This document shows, piece after piece, positions 1 to 6,362 of a stretch of 9,236 nucleotides of DNA. Origin of the DNA: an uncultured Veillonella sp. (GTDB taxonomy: Bacteria > Bacillota > Negativicutes > Veillonellales > Veillonellaceae); contig NZ_CAJZFD010000075.1 in the NCBI RefSeq assembly GCF_915069625.1, positions 1 through 9,236 on the forward strand, written 5' to 3'. Made by a program: the position numbers and the translations under genes. Each line of letters opens with the position of its first letter. The first letter of the stretch is position 1. The notes beneath the pieces are model-generated. The model worked only from the letters and a program-made list of their open reading frames with translations, had not been told where the DNA came from and made no database searches.

Positions 1-636
1 TTTGATCCATTGATGGGTGAAGCATCTGGTGGCGGTATCATCTTCGGTAACACTGGTGGTGTTATGGAAGCGGCTATGCGTACTGCTTATAAACTTGTAA
101 CAGGTGAAGATGCTCCTAGCACTTTGATTCCGTTTGAAGCAATCCGCGGTATGGATGGTGCTCGTGAAGCAGACGTAGTAATTGGGGACAAAACATTACA
201 TGTAGCGGCTGTTCATGGGACAGGTAACTTGCGTAAGTTCATCGAACACATGCGTGCAGAAAACATCCATTATGACTTCATCGAAGTAATGGCTTGCCGT
301 GGTGGCTGTATCGGTGGCGGTGGTCAACCACGCGTTAAATTACCGATGGCTGACAAAGCTCGTGAAGCTCGTATTGCTTCCTTGTATACTCGTGATGCAG
401 AGGTACAAGTGAAAGCGGCTTGTGATAATCCAGATATCCAAAAATTATATGCTGAGTTCTTCGATGGCAAACCTATGAGCCATAAAGCACATCACATGTT
501 ACATACAACATTTGTGAACCGCTCTGAAGATTTGGGTCCTAATGGTGCTTGCACACCAGCTACATGCCCAACATCTGTGCCTAACTTGAAAAAGGCCGCA
601 GAAGCAGCTAAAGCAGCAGCGGAAGCTAATAACTAA
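1..636 (+). CDS. [FeFe]-hydrogenase catalytic subunit, C-terminal part (5' end outside window)
   Basis: This is the last 211 codons of an iron-only hydrogenase large subunit, the enzyme that interconverts protons and H2 at the H-cluster. The frame is open from base 1, so the internal TTG at 10 is not the start. Visible residues 14-27 (IFGNTGGVMEAAMR) match the conserved segment following the second H-cluster motif. Residues 97-110 (MACRGGCIGGGGQP) are the third motif; Cys99 and Cys103 correspond to the last two cysteine ligands of the cluster. Residues 142-171 (DNP...LYAEFF...HKAHHMLHTTF) match the small-subunit-like C-terminal domain. The first two motifs (TSCxPxW, MPCxxK) must lie upstream. 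Oddities: Arg100 where many homologues have Pro, AC at 140-141 where SH is common before xNP, and a tail of about 40 residues after LHTTF with Cys184 and Cys189 and an Ala/Lys-rich end. Tandem stops TAA TAG close it. Whether it is a monomer or part of an electron-bifurcating complex cannot be told from here. Confidence 0.95.
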   Translation, partial: FDPLMGEASGGGIIFGNTGGVMEAAMRTAYKLVTGEDAPSTLIPFEAIRGMDGAREADVVIGDKTLHVAAVHGTGNLRKFIEHMRAENIHYDFIEVMACRGGCIGGGGQPRVKLPMADKAREARIASLYTRDAEVQVKAACDNPDIQKLYAEFFDGKPMSHKAHHMLHTTFVNRSEDLGPNGACTPATCPTSVPNLKKAAEAAKAAAEANN

Positions 637-645
637 TAGCTAAAA

Positions 646-689
646 ATAGTTAACCGTAATAATTAACAGTAAATGTAACAGTTAACTAT
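646..689. repeat. Cluster of TTAAC-type hexamers with a 9-bp inverted repeat
   Basis: Just after the hydrogenase stop, TTAACC (650), TTAACA (663), GTAACA (675) and TTAACT (682) occur within 40 bases. ATAGTTAAC (646-654) is the exact reverse complement of GTTAACTAT (681-689). The hexamers resemble Bacillus PhoP-box half sites (TTAACA). They lie before the hydrogenase terminator and some 230 bases upstream of the next promoter, so a regulatory role is doubtful. They could also form a weak hairpin in the hydrogenase 3' UTR. Confidence 0.3.
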
Positions 690-738
690 AGTTAGTTGAT
701 ACATACTATAAAAGCATATATATGGCTTAAGATAAAAG

Positions 739-776
739 GCAGATAGTTGATATTTCAATCAGCTATCTGCTTTTTT
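739..776 (+). terminator. Rho-independent terminator of the hydrogenase gene
   Basis: GCAGATAGTTGAT (739-751) pairs with ATCAGCTATCTGC (758-770): 13 pairs, one of them a G-T wobble, around the 6-base loop ATTTCA. Six T follow directly (771-776). It lies about 100 bases after the hydrogenase stop and separates that transcription unit from the phosphate operon. Confidence 0.9.
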
Positions 777-844
777 ATTTAGAATCTTTAGGGGACTACC
801 TGTATGAAATCTAAATGTTGTTGATACTTTCACGCTAATGAATA

Positions 845-861
845 GTATATATGCCATATAC
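845..861. promoter_or_regulatory. Dyad upstream of the phosphate-operon promoter, possible operator
   Basis: GTATAT (845-850) and ATATAC (856-861) form an inverted repeat; shifted by a few bases, TATATG-C-CATATA (848-860) is also a perfect dyad. It sits about 35 bases upstream of the -35 region of the DUF47-Pit promoter, where an activator could bind. No known consensus is matched, and AT-rich dyads arise by chance, so this is only a candidate. Confidence 0.2.
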
Positions 862-895
862 GCATAGGGGTTAAAATATAGAGATTGGTAAATTG

Positions 896-924
896 TTTAG
901 GAATTATGGTTAGTGTGCTATAAT
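896..924 (+). promoter_or_regulatory. Extended -10 promoter of the DUF47-Pit operon
   Basis: TGC-TATAAT at 916-924 is a full extended -10 element with a perfect TATAAT (919-924). The hexamer at the 17-base spacing (TTTAGG, 896-901) is a poor -35; a TTGTTT lies at 893-898 with a 20-base spacer. An extended -10 can compensate for a weak -35. The predicted start near 931 leaves a leader of about 40 bases ending in the AGGAGG ribosome site (960-965), six bases before the ATG at 972. Confidence 0.65.
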
Positions 925-971
925 TAAATTATATTTATAGAAGCAATCAATACTGTTTCAGGAGGATCTTC

Positions 972-1601
972 ATGGCTTTTAAATTAAAAGGAAAAGAAGA
1001 AAAATTTTTCAGTATTTTAGAAAATCATGCTGCTCTTACATATGAAAGTGCAGAGATGATGGAGCGTGTGTTTAAAGGCGAAATCTCTAAAGAAGAGGCT
1101 TTTCTTGAAATTGATACAAAGGAAAAAGCTGCCGATGAATTAGTAACCGAAACTGTAGAACGTTTGCGTAAAACATTCATTACCCCAATGGATCGCGAAG
1201 ATATTCAGCTTCTAATCGACCAATTGGATACTACATTGGATAATATTAAAGAAATCATGGATAAAATGGTTATGTACCACGTTGGTAATCCAAGTGATGG
1301 TGCTATCCGTATGAGTGAAATTGTTGTAAAATGCGTAAAGCATATTAACAAATCTATTGGTTATATGGGCAGCCTTAAAAAGGACCATGTAAAGGTAGAA
1401 GGCCGTGTACACCAAGTATTGAAACTTGAGTCTGAAGCGGATAATATTTACCACGAAGAAATGGCTAAACTCTTCACTGAGTGTACAGATCCTATTGAAA
1501 TTATCAAATGGAAGGAAATCCTTAGCGCCATGGAGGATGTAATCGATGGTTGCGAAGATTTGGTAGGTACATTCCGCCGGGTAGTATTGAAATATGCTTG
1601 A
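972..1601 (+). CDS. DUF47 (PhoU-like) phosphate-transport accessory protein
   Basis: This 209-residue soluble, all-helical protein belongs to the DUF47 family, whose genes usually sit beside Pit phosphate permeases and are thought to regulate them or connect them to phosphate status. Family hallmarks seen are FITPMDREDI (69-78) followed by LIDQLDTTLDNI (81-92), the acidic ESEADNIY (153-160) and IIKWKEILSAMEDVIDGCED (177-196). These are the E/D-rich helices that in PhoU-like proteins bind metal clusters. The length is normal for the family and there is no signal peptide or membrane segment. The ATG is fixed by AGGAGG at 960-965. The stop overlaps the start of the permease gene by 8 bases, so the two are probably translationally coupled and made together. 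The family assignment is secure; the exact regulatory role is inferred from family context. Confidence 0.93.
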   Translation: MAFKLKGKEEKFFSILENHAALTYESAEMMERVFKGEISKEEAFLEIDTKEKAADELVTETVERLRKTFITPMDREDIQLLIDQLDTTLDNIKEIMDKMVMYHVGNPSDGAIRMSEIVVKCVKHINKSIGYMGSLKKDHVKVEGRVHQVLKLESEADNIYHEEMAKLFTECTDPIEIIKWKEILSAMEDVIDGCEDLVGTFRRVVLKYA

Positions 1602-2592
1602 GTCTCATTATTTAGTATGGCTAGTAGTATTTTTAGCATTAGCCTTCGACTATATCAATGGCTTCCACGATACGGCGAACGCCATTGCTACATCTGTTTC
1701 GACCCGTGCTATTGAGCCTAAAAAGGCTATTATGATGACGGCAGCACTCAATTTCCTTGGTGCCATGGTTAGTACAGGGGTTGCAAAGACAATCGGTGGC
1801 GACATCGTAATGTCTGCGTCCCTTATCAATAGTGGAATCATTTCGGCTGCTCTCATCGGTGCCATTACATGGAACTTGCTTACCTGGTATTGGGGGATTC
1901 CTAGTTCCTCCTCTCATGCGCTTATCGGTGGTATCATCGGTGCTGTAGGTTGGTCCGTAGGCTTTGATGCCTTAAATGAGGCGGGTATTTTAAAAATTTT
2001 CTTATCCCTTATTTTATCTCCAATTGTAGCCATGATTGGTGGCTATATTGTGATGAAAGTATTGTTGCTTATCTTTGGTAGATTCTCTCCAATTGTACTA
2101 AATGATAGATTTAGATCCATGCAAATTGTGTCTGCCGTCATGATGGCTTTCTCTCATGGCTCTAATGATGCGCAAAAGGCGATGGGGATTATTACCTTAA
2201 CCTTGCTTAGCGGTGGCTTCATTGATACATTGGATGTACCATTATGGGTTAAACTTTGTTGTGCTACGGCTATGGCTATGGGTACAGCAGTGGGTGGTTG
2301 GAAAATCATCTCTACCATGGGGACTAAGATTTTTAAACTAGAAACAATTAATGGTTTTGCTGCTGACTTAAACTCTGCTATCACTATTTTTACAGCTACA
2401 TTCTTACATTTACCTGTAAGTACGACACACGTTGTAAGTGGTTCCTTGCTTGGCGTAGGTTCCTCTAAACGTCTTAAAGCTGTTAACTGGGGCGTAGCAA
2501 GATCGATGGTTTTGGCTTGGTTTGTAACAATTCCATTATCTGGTATTGTAGCGGCTATTGCTTATGAAATCGGTCACTTACTATTTGGTTAA
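1594..2592 (+). CDS. pit: Pit-family low-affinity inorganic phosphate permease
   Basis: This 332-residue integral membrane protein imports phosphate, by family knowledge as a metal-phosphate or cation-coupled symporter. It shows the internal duplication of the PiT family: repeat 1 carries YINGFHDTANAIAT (20-33) and SSSSHALIGG (104-113); repeat 2 carries SHGSNDAQKAMGII (187-200) and LPVSTTHVVSGSLLG (273-287). The two D-containing loops (Asp26, Asp192) are the conserved substrate-site segments. About ten hydrophobic segments are spread over the length, typical of short bacterial Pit proteins. The ATG at 1594 lies inside the end of the DUF47 gene. No strong ribosome site precedes it, so reinitiation or coupling from DUF47 is likely. 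The coupled cation is not visible from the sequence, and sulfate is an occasional alternative substrate in this superfamily, but the DUF47 partner favours phosphate. Confidence 0.95.
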   Translation: MLESHYLVWLVVFLALAFDYINGFHDTANAIATSVSTRAIEPKKAIMMTAALNFLGAMVSTGVAKTIGGDIVMSASLINSGIISAALIGAITWNLLTWYWGIPSSSSHALIGGIIGAVGWSVGFDALNEAGILKIFLSLILSPIVAMIGGYIVMKVLLLIFGRFSPIVLNDRFRSMQIVSAVMMAFSHGSNDAQKAMGIITLTLLSGGFIDTLDVPLWVKLCCATAMAMGTAVGGWKIISTMGTKIFKLETINGFAADLNSAITIFTATFLHLPVSTTHVVSGSLLGVGSSKRLKAVNWGVARSMVLAWFVTIPLSGIVAAIAYEIGHLLFG

Positions 2593-2611
2593 TAAATAAC
2601 TATATAAAACT

Positions 2612-2640
2612 AAAAAAGACTGCGAAAGCAGTCTTTTTTT
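2612..2640 (+). terminator. Rho-independent terminator of the DUF47-Pit operon
   Basis: AAAAAAGACTGC (2612-2623) pairs perfectly with GCAGTCTTTTTT (2628-2639) around the stable GAAA tetraloop (2624-2627), ending in seven T (2634-2640). It begins 20 bases after the Pit stop. Because the A-run mirrors the T-run it could work in both directions. Confidence 0.93.
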
Positions 2641-2894
2641 ATTTCTGTTGTTTAAGAATTGGATTCATTGAGTTATACAATTTATGAATCAGATTTTAAT
2701 ATTTTTTGTAGTTTATTATGAACCTGTCATCAAAGAATGTAGGCATACACTAGGTTTTAAATACTATATTCTATAAAAGCGATTTATCTATATTTGGCAA
2801 CATTAATGTTAGATTTCAAGTTGAATATAGCGAAATGCTTATAAATATGTGCTTTTCTTGATTATGCATTTTATTAATAAATGCGGTTTATTAC
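2641..2894. other. Intergenic stretch with no recognisable gene
   Basis: This very AT-rich stretch of about 250 bases holds only short open frames (about 30 codons or fewer in the frame I followed) without ribosome sites. The one visible structure is a near-palindrome at 2866-2884: arms GCATTT and AAATGC around a centre that includes the perfect 10-base palindrome TTATTAATAA (2871-2880). It lies just upstream of the promoter of the next small gene and could be its operator. I see no RNA gene or mobile-element end here. Confidence 0.5.
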
Positions 2895-2898
2895 TTGT

Positions 2899-2927
2899 TT
2901 AATAGTTGTTTTAGGACTGTTTATAAT
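2899..2927 (+). promoter_or_regulatory. Probable promoter of the small GGxRxGAGRP gene
   Basis: A perfect -10 TATAAT (2922-2927) lies 17 bases from TTAATA (2899-2904), which matches four of six -35 positions. Transcription would begin near 2934, giving a leader of about 70 bases that carries two further purine-rich ribosome-site-like patches (GGAGG at 2954-2958 and AAGGAG at 2974-2979) before the one used by the small gene. Confidence 0.5.
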
Positions 2928-3007
2928 GAATAACTATTGCATACTTATGTAACGGAGGTTATACTATCGGTAGAAGGAGTTTTTCAAGTGAAAAGTGAGG
3001 TATGTAT

Positions 3008-3181
3008 ATGGCATGGGGTGGAACTAGACGCGGTGCCGGGCGCCCACGTAATCCGATTAAACGTATTGGTAGAACTATTCGACTTAGTGATGAAGAGTTT
3101 CTTTCACTCAAACCATTAATTATGGCCATCAAGGCCAATAATGATAAACGCTATAGGCAACAATGTACTAGAAATGCATAA
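3008..3181 (+). CDS. Small basic protein with GGxRxGAGRP N-terminus, possible DNA-binding protein
   Basis: This 57-codon gene has no assigned function. The protein starts MAWGGTRRGAGRPRN (1-15), a glycine/arginine motif shared by many short phage, plasmid and chromosomal proteins where it precedes a small DNA-binding fold. The next part, GRTIRLSDEEFLSLKPLI (21-38), has the look of a ribbon-helix-helix unit (a beta strand followed by a helix starting at SDEEF), and a basic tail follows (KANNDKRYRQQ, 42-52). The start at 3008 is preferred over the in-frame ATG at 3002 because GTGAGG (2995-3000) lies seven bases before it but only one base before 3002; a stop at 2996-2998 limits the frame. An overlapping frame (GTG 2988 to TAA 3119) has a better-spaced AAGGAG but no recognisable motif. 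The gene stands alone between two operons with its own promoter. That it is real rests on the motif; DNA binding is inferred. Confidence 0.6.
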   Translation: MAWGGTRRGAGRPRNPIKRIGRTIRLSDEEFLSLKPLIMAIKANNDKRYRQQCTRNA

Positions 3182-3187
3182 ATAAGG

Positions 3188-3303
3188 CATTGTCACAGCA
3201 TATACAACATAATAAACTTTTAATCTATATTACAATAACCCATTATTTAAATCTTTCAACTACAACACATCTCTACTCTCTAACCATATGCTGTGTGCAA
3301 TAC
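3188..3303 (+). other. G-free looped segment: candidate structured 3' UTR RNA or Rho-loading site
   Basis: Directly after the small gene, CACAGCATAT (3194-3203) is the exact reverse complement of ATATGCTGTG (3286-3295). The pairing extends past a small internal loop with ATTG (3189-3192) against CAAT (3298-3301). The enclosed 82 bases contain no G at all, and the G-free run spans 3199-3289 with about 22 C in 91 bases. A stem holding a long C-containing, G-free single-stranded loop, followed by a hairpin at 3318, suggests either a structured RNA or untranslated region with an exposed loop, or a Rho utilisation (C>G) region. The open frame crossing it (3190-3390) has no ribosome site and runs through the hairpin, so it is not called. 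Confidence 0.35.
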
Positions 3304-3317
3304 AAAGCAGTACGAAG

Positions 3318-3348
3318 AAGGTCCCAATTCATTGAATTGGGACCTTTT
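3318..3348 (+). terminator. Hairpin terminator candidate between convergent units
   Basis: AAGGTCCCAATTC (3318-3330) pairs perfectly with GAATTGGGACCTT (3334-3346) around the loop ATT. Only four T follow (3345-3348) before CC, so it is a weaker terminator on the plus strand than the others here. Read on the minus strand the following bases are CTTCTTCG, so it could also help stop the ABC operon whose last gene ends at 3473. No better terminator is seen between 3347 and 3472. Confidence 0.6.
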
Positions 3349-3472
3349 CCGTTACTTATAGTATATGTCACAGTATATTTAACTACCTAGGACAAATACG
3401 ATCTAATACTATATATAATTTTATTAACTTATAGGACTAGCTAATAGAATACTTTCATAGCTGAGTAAATCG

Positions 3473-4477
3473 TTAGTCGATTTTTACGCCGTGAATTTCT
3501 TCAGCTAAACGTTTTAACGCATCTACTGTACGAACGCCAGGTGTGATCTCAGATAGTTTTACACGAACGAAATGACCTTCTTTTACAGCAGTGATATCTT
3601 GAAGTTGAGGGTTAGATTTGATTTTTTCAATTTTTTGTTGGAAGTCATCATCGTTGCGAATAGAGTTACCATAGTCAGCAATAATAATGTAATCAGGATT
3701 TTGAGCAATTACAGTTTCCCAAGAACCTTTAGCCCATGTTTTATCAACACCTAAACCACTCATTACATTATCGGCACCGATAAGTTTCAAGATGTTTGTA
3801 GTATAACCTTCGAAGGCTGTGAATGGTTGGCCATCTTCAGAGTCATAAATGAATACCCGTTTACGAGGTAAGTCTTTTAATTTAGCTTGGATAGCTGCTA
3901 ACGTTTTACGTTGACTAGCAACCCATTCTTCAGCTTTAGGTTTAACACCGAAGATTTCACCTAATTTAATCATGTCATTAAAGTTAGTTTCTAAATCTGC
4001 TTTTGTAGACAACATGGATTCAGGAAGCCAGATGTTAACCTTTTGAGCAATCATTTTATCTGCAGGAATAGCACGTTTGCTAAAAGAGTCAGGCCAGCCT
4101 GTTGCAAAGTCAGGCTTTACAGACATGAATACTTCGTAGGACGGCCATTTGTCGGATAAGACTTTTACCTTGTCATAGGCTGCTTGTAGAGGTGGATAGA
4201 TTTCTTCTTCTTTGAAAGCTGTACCAGCCATTTTGTCTTCAAGACCTAGTTGGAGCATCATTTCTGTAGTTGCTTGAGACATGGATACTGCATGGGTAGG
4301 AGCGGATTTTACAGCAAAGTCAGTTTTAGTACCGTCAAATGTTTCACTCCATGTTACCGCATTGCCATTATCAGCAGTGTTCTTAGTTGTATCAGAACCA
4401 CAACCAGCAATAGCAAAGGTTGCGCATGCCATAACAACTAATAACAATTTTTTTGATTTTCTTAATTTTTGGAACAT
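3473..4477 (-). CDS. Iron-complex ABC transporter substrate-binding lipoprotein (FecB/BtuF-like)
   Basis: This 334-residue lipoprotein should capture a metal chelate (siderophore, haem or possibly cobalamin) outside the inner membrane for the downstream-acting permease. A basic N-terminus and hydrophobic stretch (10-22) lead to the lipobox IAGC, with Cys26 as the lipidated residue. The mature part has the two-lobe periplasmic-binding pattern of the iron-siderophore class: ATTEMMLQLGLEDKMAGTA (68-86), the PDFATGWPDSF segment near 120-130, a long connecting helix near 190, and a C-lobe ending PGVRTVDALKRLAEEIHG. The ATG is preceded by GAAAGGG with suitable spacing. It is the third gene of the operon, 20 bases after the ATPase. 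The substrate cannot be fixed by eye; the absence of a cobalamin riboswitch in the short operon leader mildly favours iron over B12. Confidence 0.9.
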   Translation of the reverse strand: MFQKLRKSKKLLLVVMACATFAIAGCGSDTTKNTADNGNAVTWSETFDGTKTDFAVKSAPTHAVSMSQATTEMMLQLGLEDKMAGTAFKEEEIYPPLQAAYDKVKVLSDKWPSYEVFMSVKPDFATGWPDSFSKRAIPADKMIAQKVNIWLPESMLSTKADLETNFNDMIKLGEIFGVKPKAEEWVASQRKTLAAIQAKLKDLPRKRVFIYDSEDGQPFTAFEGYTTNILKLIGADNVMSGLGVDKTWAKGSWETVIAQNPDYIIIADYGNSIRNDDDFQQKIEKIKSNPQLQDITAVKEGHFVRVKLSEITPGVRTVDALKRLAEEIHGVKID

Positions 4478-4497
4478 AGTAAGCCCTTTCTTTTGAA

Positions 4498-5244
4498 TTA
4501 ATAATATAAATGATAGCGCCCTTCATCCCAAGATGTTTTGAAAGGAACTTCAAATATGGGTTCAAGAATTTCAGGTGTTAACACCTCGGTAGGGGAGCCT
4601 TCCTTTAGGATGGTTCCTTTGTTCATAATAACCACATGATCACAATATTGAGCGGCCAAGTTCAAGTCGTGTAAGACTACGATAGTTGTGCCTTTAAACG
4701 CTCGCAATTGTTTCATCAGTGCTATTTTATATTTCATATCTAGATGGTTCGTAGGCTCATCTAAGAGTAGAATTTGAGGCTCTTGGGTCAATGCTTTGGC
4801 GATGAATACACGTTGTTTTTCGCCACCTGATAAATGATGAATTTCTTCATCTGCTAAATGCGTAATACCTACTTCATGCATATAATGCTCTGCTATTTTT
4901 ACATCTTCTGAGCTATATGTGCCGAAGTGTTGTTTGTAAGGATAGCGCCCCATAAGAACGATATCTTTTACGAGAAAATCATCGATCATAGAGTCTCTTG
5001 ATTGTGTTAGAACGGCTACTAATTGAGCAAATTCTCGGCCTTTATATGATTCTAAAGGTCTTTGATTCAATATGATTTTATCTTTAGATGGTAGTAGTCG
5101 GTACAGATGACTCAGTAATGTGGACTTACCACATCCATTCGGGCCGATGATGGCTGTAATTTTATTACTAGGAAATGTTACAGAAATATTCTTTAACACT
5201 TCTTTCTTCTCATAGGAGAAGGACAACTGATTAATTTGATACAT
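4498..5244 (-). CDS. Iron-complex ABC transporter ATP-binding protein (FecE/FhuC-like)
   Basis: This 248-residue cytoplasmic ATPase energises uptake through the adjacent permease. All motifs are intact: Walker A GPNGCGKST (34-42), Q-loop Gln81, signature LSGGEKQR (138-145), Walker B ILLLDEP (158-164), D-loop NHLD (166-169) and switch His192 in VLHDLN. The C-terminal part (EGSPTEVLTPEILEPIFEV, 215-233) is typical of the FecE/BtuD class. I start at the ATG at 5244 because TAGGAGA lies seven bases before it and because the FecE-type N-terminus begins there (YQINQLSFSYEKKEVL). A longer reading from a TTG at 5307 would add 21 residues with no family support and would run into the permease gene. 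It is separated from the permease stop by 26 bases and from the lipoprotein start by 20 bases, so all three are one transcript. Confidence 0.95.
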   Translation of the reverse strand: MYQINQLSFSYEKKEVLKNISVTFPSNKITAIIGPNGCGKSTLLSHLYRLLPSKDKIILNQRPLESYKGREFAQLVAVLTQSRDSMIDDFLVKDIVLMGRYPYKQHFGTYSSEDVKIAEHYMHEVGITHLADEEIHHLSGGEKQRVFIAKALTQEPQILLLDEPTNHLDMKYKIALMKQLRAFKGTTIVVLHDLNLAAQYCDHVVIMNKGTILKEGSPTEVLTPEILEPIFEVPFKTSWDEGRYHLYY

Positions 5245-5270
5245 AGTATCTCCTATAGATATGATATACA

Positions 5271-6278
5271 CTAACCATTGTGCTTGTAACGATTCATAAT
5301 AATCCAAATAAATAATGGAGCCCCTAGTAGGGATGTGAGAACCCCGATCGGGATTTCTTCTGGACTATAGAGGGCCCTAGATAATACATCGGACCAAATC
5401 ATCACGATACTGCCGATGAGTGTACTGAATAGTAAGGTGTGTTTGTGCTTTGGACCGCCTATGATTCTCGCTAAATGAGGAATAATAAGGCCAATAAATC
5501 CAACTACACCGACCTTGGATACTAATGTAGCAATAACAATAGAGGATATAATGACAATGCTCAACTGTAACTGTTTTACAGATAAGCCCATTTGCGCTGC
5601 TTCGTGATTGCCTAGTAATAATACATCTAAATCTTGGTTAAATAGGTAGATATATAACATAAATAATGTCACAATGATGGCTGTTAGTGGTAAATCACCC
5701 CATTGTATACCGGCAAAGCTACCTAATAACCAGAACATGGCACTACGAACTTGTGCTTCGTGTTTTGCCCCGTAAATAATCATCATAGTTAGAGCAGAGA
5801 ATATACCAGTCATGCCCATACCGATGAGGATAAGCTTTACAGGACTATTACTTTTACCAACACAAAGCAATACCAAAATAATAGAGAGGGCCGCACCTAA
5901 AGCTGCAAAAACAGGTGTGTTATAGGCACCTAATAGCAGTAGACCTCCCATGATAATGGCAAACACAGCGCCTGTACTAGCACCTGATGAAACACCTAAT
6001 ACATAGGGATCAGCGAGTGCATTTCGGGTAACAGTCTGCATTAGTAAACCAACAAGGGATAAGCCTATACCTGTTAAGACTGAATAGATGAGTCGAGGTA
6101 ATCGTATATCCGTAATAATCGTATCTGTCATTGTAGCCGTGGCATTGGGATCAGCCATAGACATAAGGGCCTGAATGATTTGCTCCAAAGGAATAAACGT
6201 AGATCCAAATTGCAACGCCGTTACCAATGAAATACATAGTATTACACATAGTATTAATGCTTTTATAGATGTTTGCAT
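5271..6278 (-). CDS. Iron-complex ABC transporter permease (FecCD family)
   Basis: This 335-residue polytopic membrane protein forms the channel for the metal chelate, most likely as a homodimer since only one permease gene is present. FecCD-family landmarks are DIRLPRLIYSVLTGIGLSLV (57-76), MQTVTRNALADPYVLGVSSG (80-99), the cytoplasmic coupling segment LLGNHEAAQMGLSV (221-234), GFIGLIIPHLARIIGG (260-275), and the C-terminal PEEIPIGVLTSLLGAPLFIW (306-325). About nine to ten hydrophobic helices are visible. The ATG is preceded by AAGGAGA four bases away. It is the first gene of the operon, with a promoter about 45 bases upstream. The length is normal and I see no missing element. Confidence 0.95.
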   Translation of the reverse strand: MQTSIKALILCVILCISLVTALQFGSTFIPLEQIIQALMSMADPNATATMTDTIITDIRLPRLIYSVLTGIGLSLVGLLMQTVTRNALADPYVLGVSSGASTGAVFAIIMGGLLLLGAYNTPVFAALGAALSIILVLLCVGKSNSPVKLILIGMGMTGIFSALTMMIIYGAKHEAQVRSAMFWLLGSFAGIQWGDLPLTAIIVTLFMLYIYLFNQDLDVLLLGNHEAAQMGLSVKQLQLSIVIISSIVIATLVSKVGVVGFIGLIIPHLARIIGGPKHKHTLLFSTLIGSIVMIWSDVLSRALYSPEEIPIGVLTSLLGAPLFIWIIMNRYKHNG

Positions 6279-6321
6279 AAAATCTCCTTATTCTATTTTA
6301 TAGGTAATATAACCTTATCTA

Positions 6322-6350
6322 AGTATAGAGAATTTTCTATATATATACAA
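6322..6350 (-). promoter_or_regulatory. Promoter of the iron-complex ABC operon
   Basis: Read on the minus strand, TTGTAT (6350-6345) is followed after exactly 17 bases by TATACT (6327-6322), a five-of-six match to the -10. The start would be near 6315, giving a leader of about 37 bases with AAGGAGA before the ATG. The spacer and -10 coincide with a dyad (6324-6341), which would suit repression by a metal-dependent regulator. Confidence 0.55.
6324..6341. promoter_or_regulatory. 18-base dyad overlapping the ABC-operon promoter, candidate operator
   Basis: TATAGAGAATTTTCTATA is a near-perfect inverted repeat (one G-T mismatch pair) covering the spacer and most of the -10 of the predicted promoter. 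A repressor bound here would block RNA polymerase. It does not match the classical Fur box (GATAATGATAATC), so the regulator is unknown. A second dyad, TATACAA (6344-6350) with TTGTATA (6360-6366), straddles the -35. Confidence 0.4.
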
Positions 6351-6362
6351 TATACATACTTG

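Noticed and set aside
1212..1917. Minus-strand open frames opposite the DUF47 and Pit genes
   Set aside because: They are shadows of strongly recognisable genes and carry no motifs or ribosome sites of their own.
2937..3119. 60-codon frame starting at TTG 2937
   Set aside because: It overlaps the GAGRP gene in another frame, has no recognisable motif and starts at the edge of the predicted promoter; only the shorter GTG 2988 version is worth testing.
3190..3390. Open frame of 66 codons on the plus strand after the small gene
   Set aside because: No ribosome site, composition follows the G-free stretch, and the frame runs straight through the perfect hairpin at 3318-3346.
2641..3472. Insertion sequence or CRISPR array in the large gap
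   Set aside because: No transposase fragment, no terminal repeats with target duplication and no regularly spaced repeats were found.
5245..5307. N-terminal extension of the ABC ATPase from TTG 5307
   Set aside because: The extra residues have no family match and overlap the permease gene; the ATG at 5244 has a good ribosome site and begins at the usual FecE-type N-terminus.
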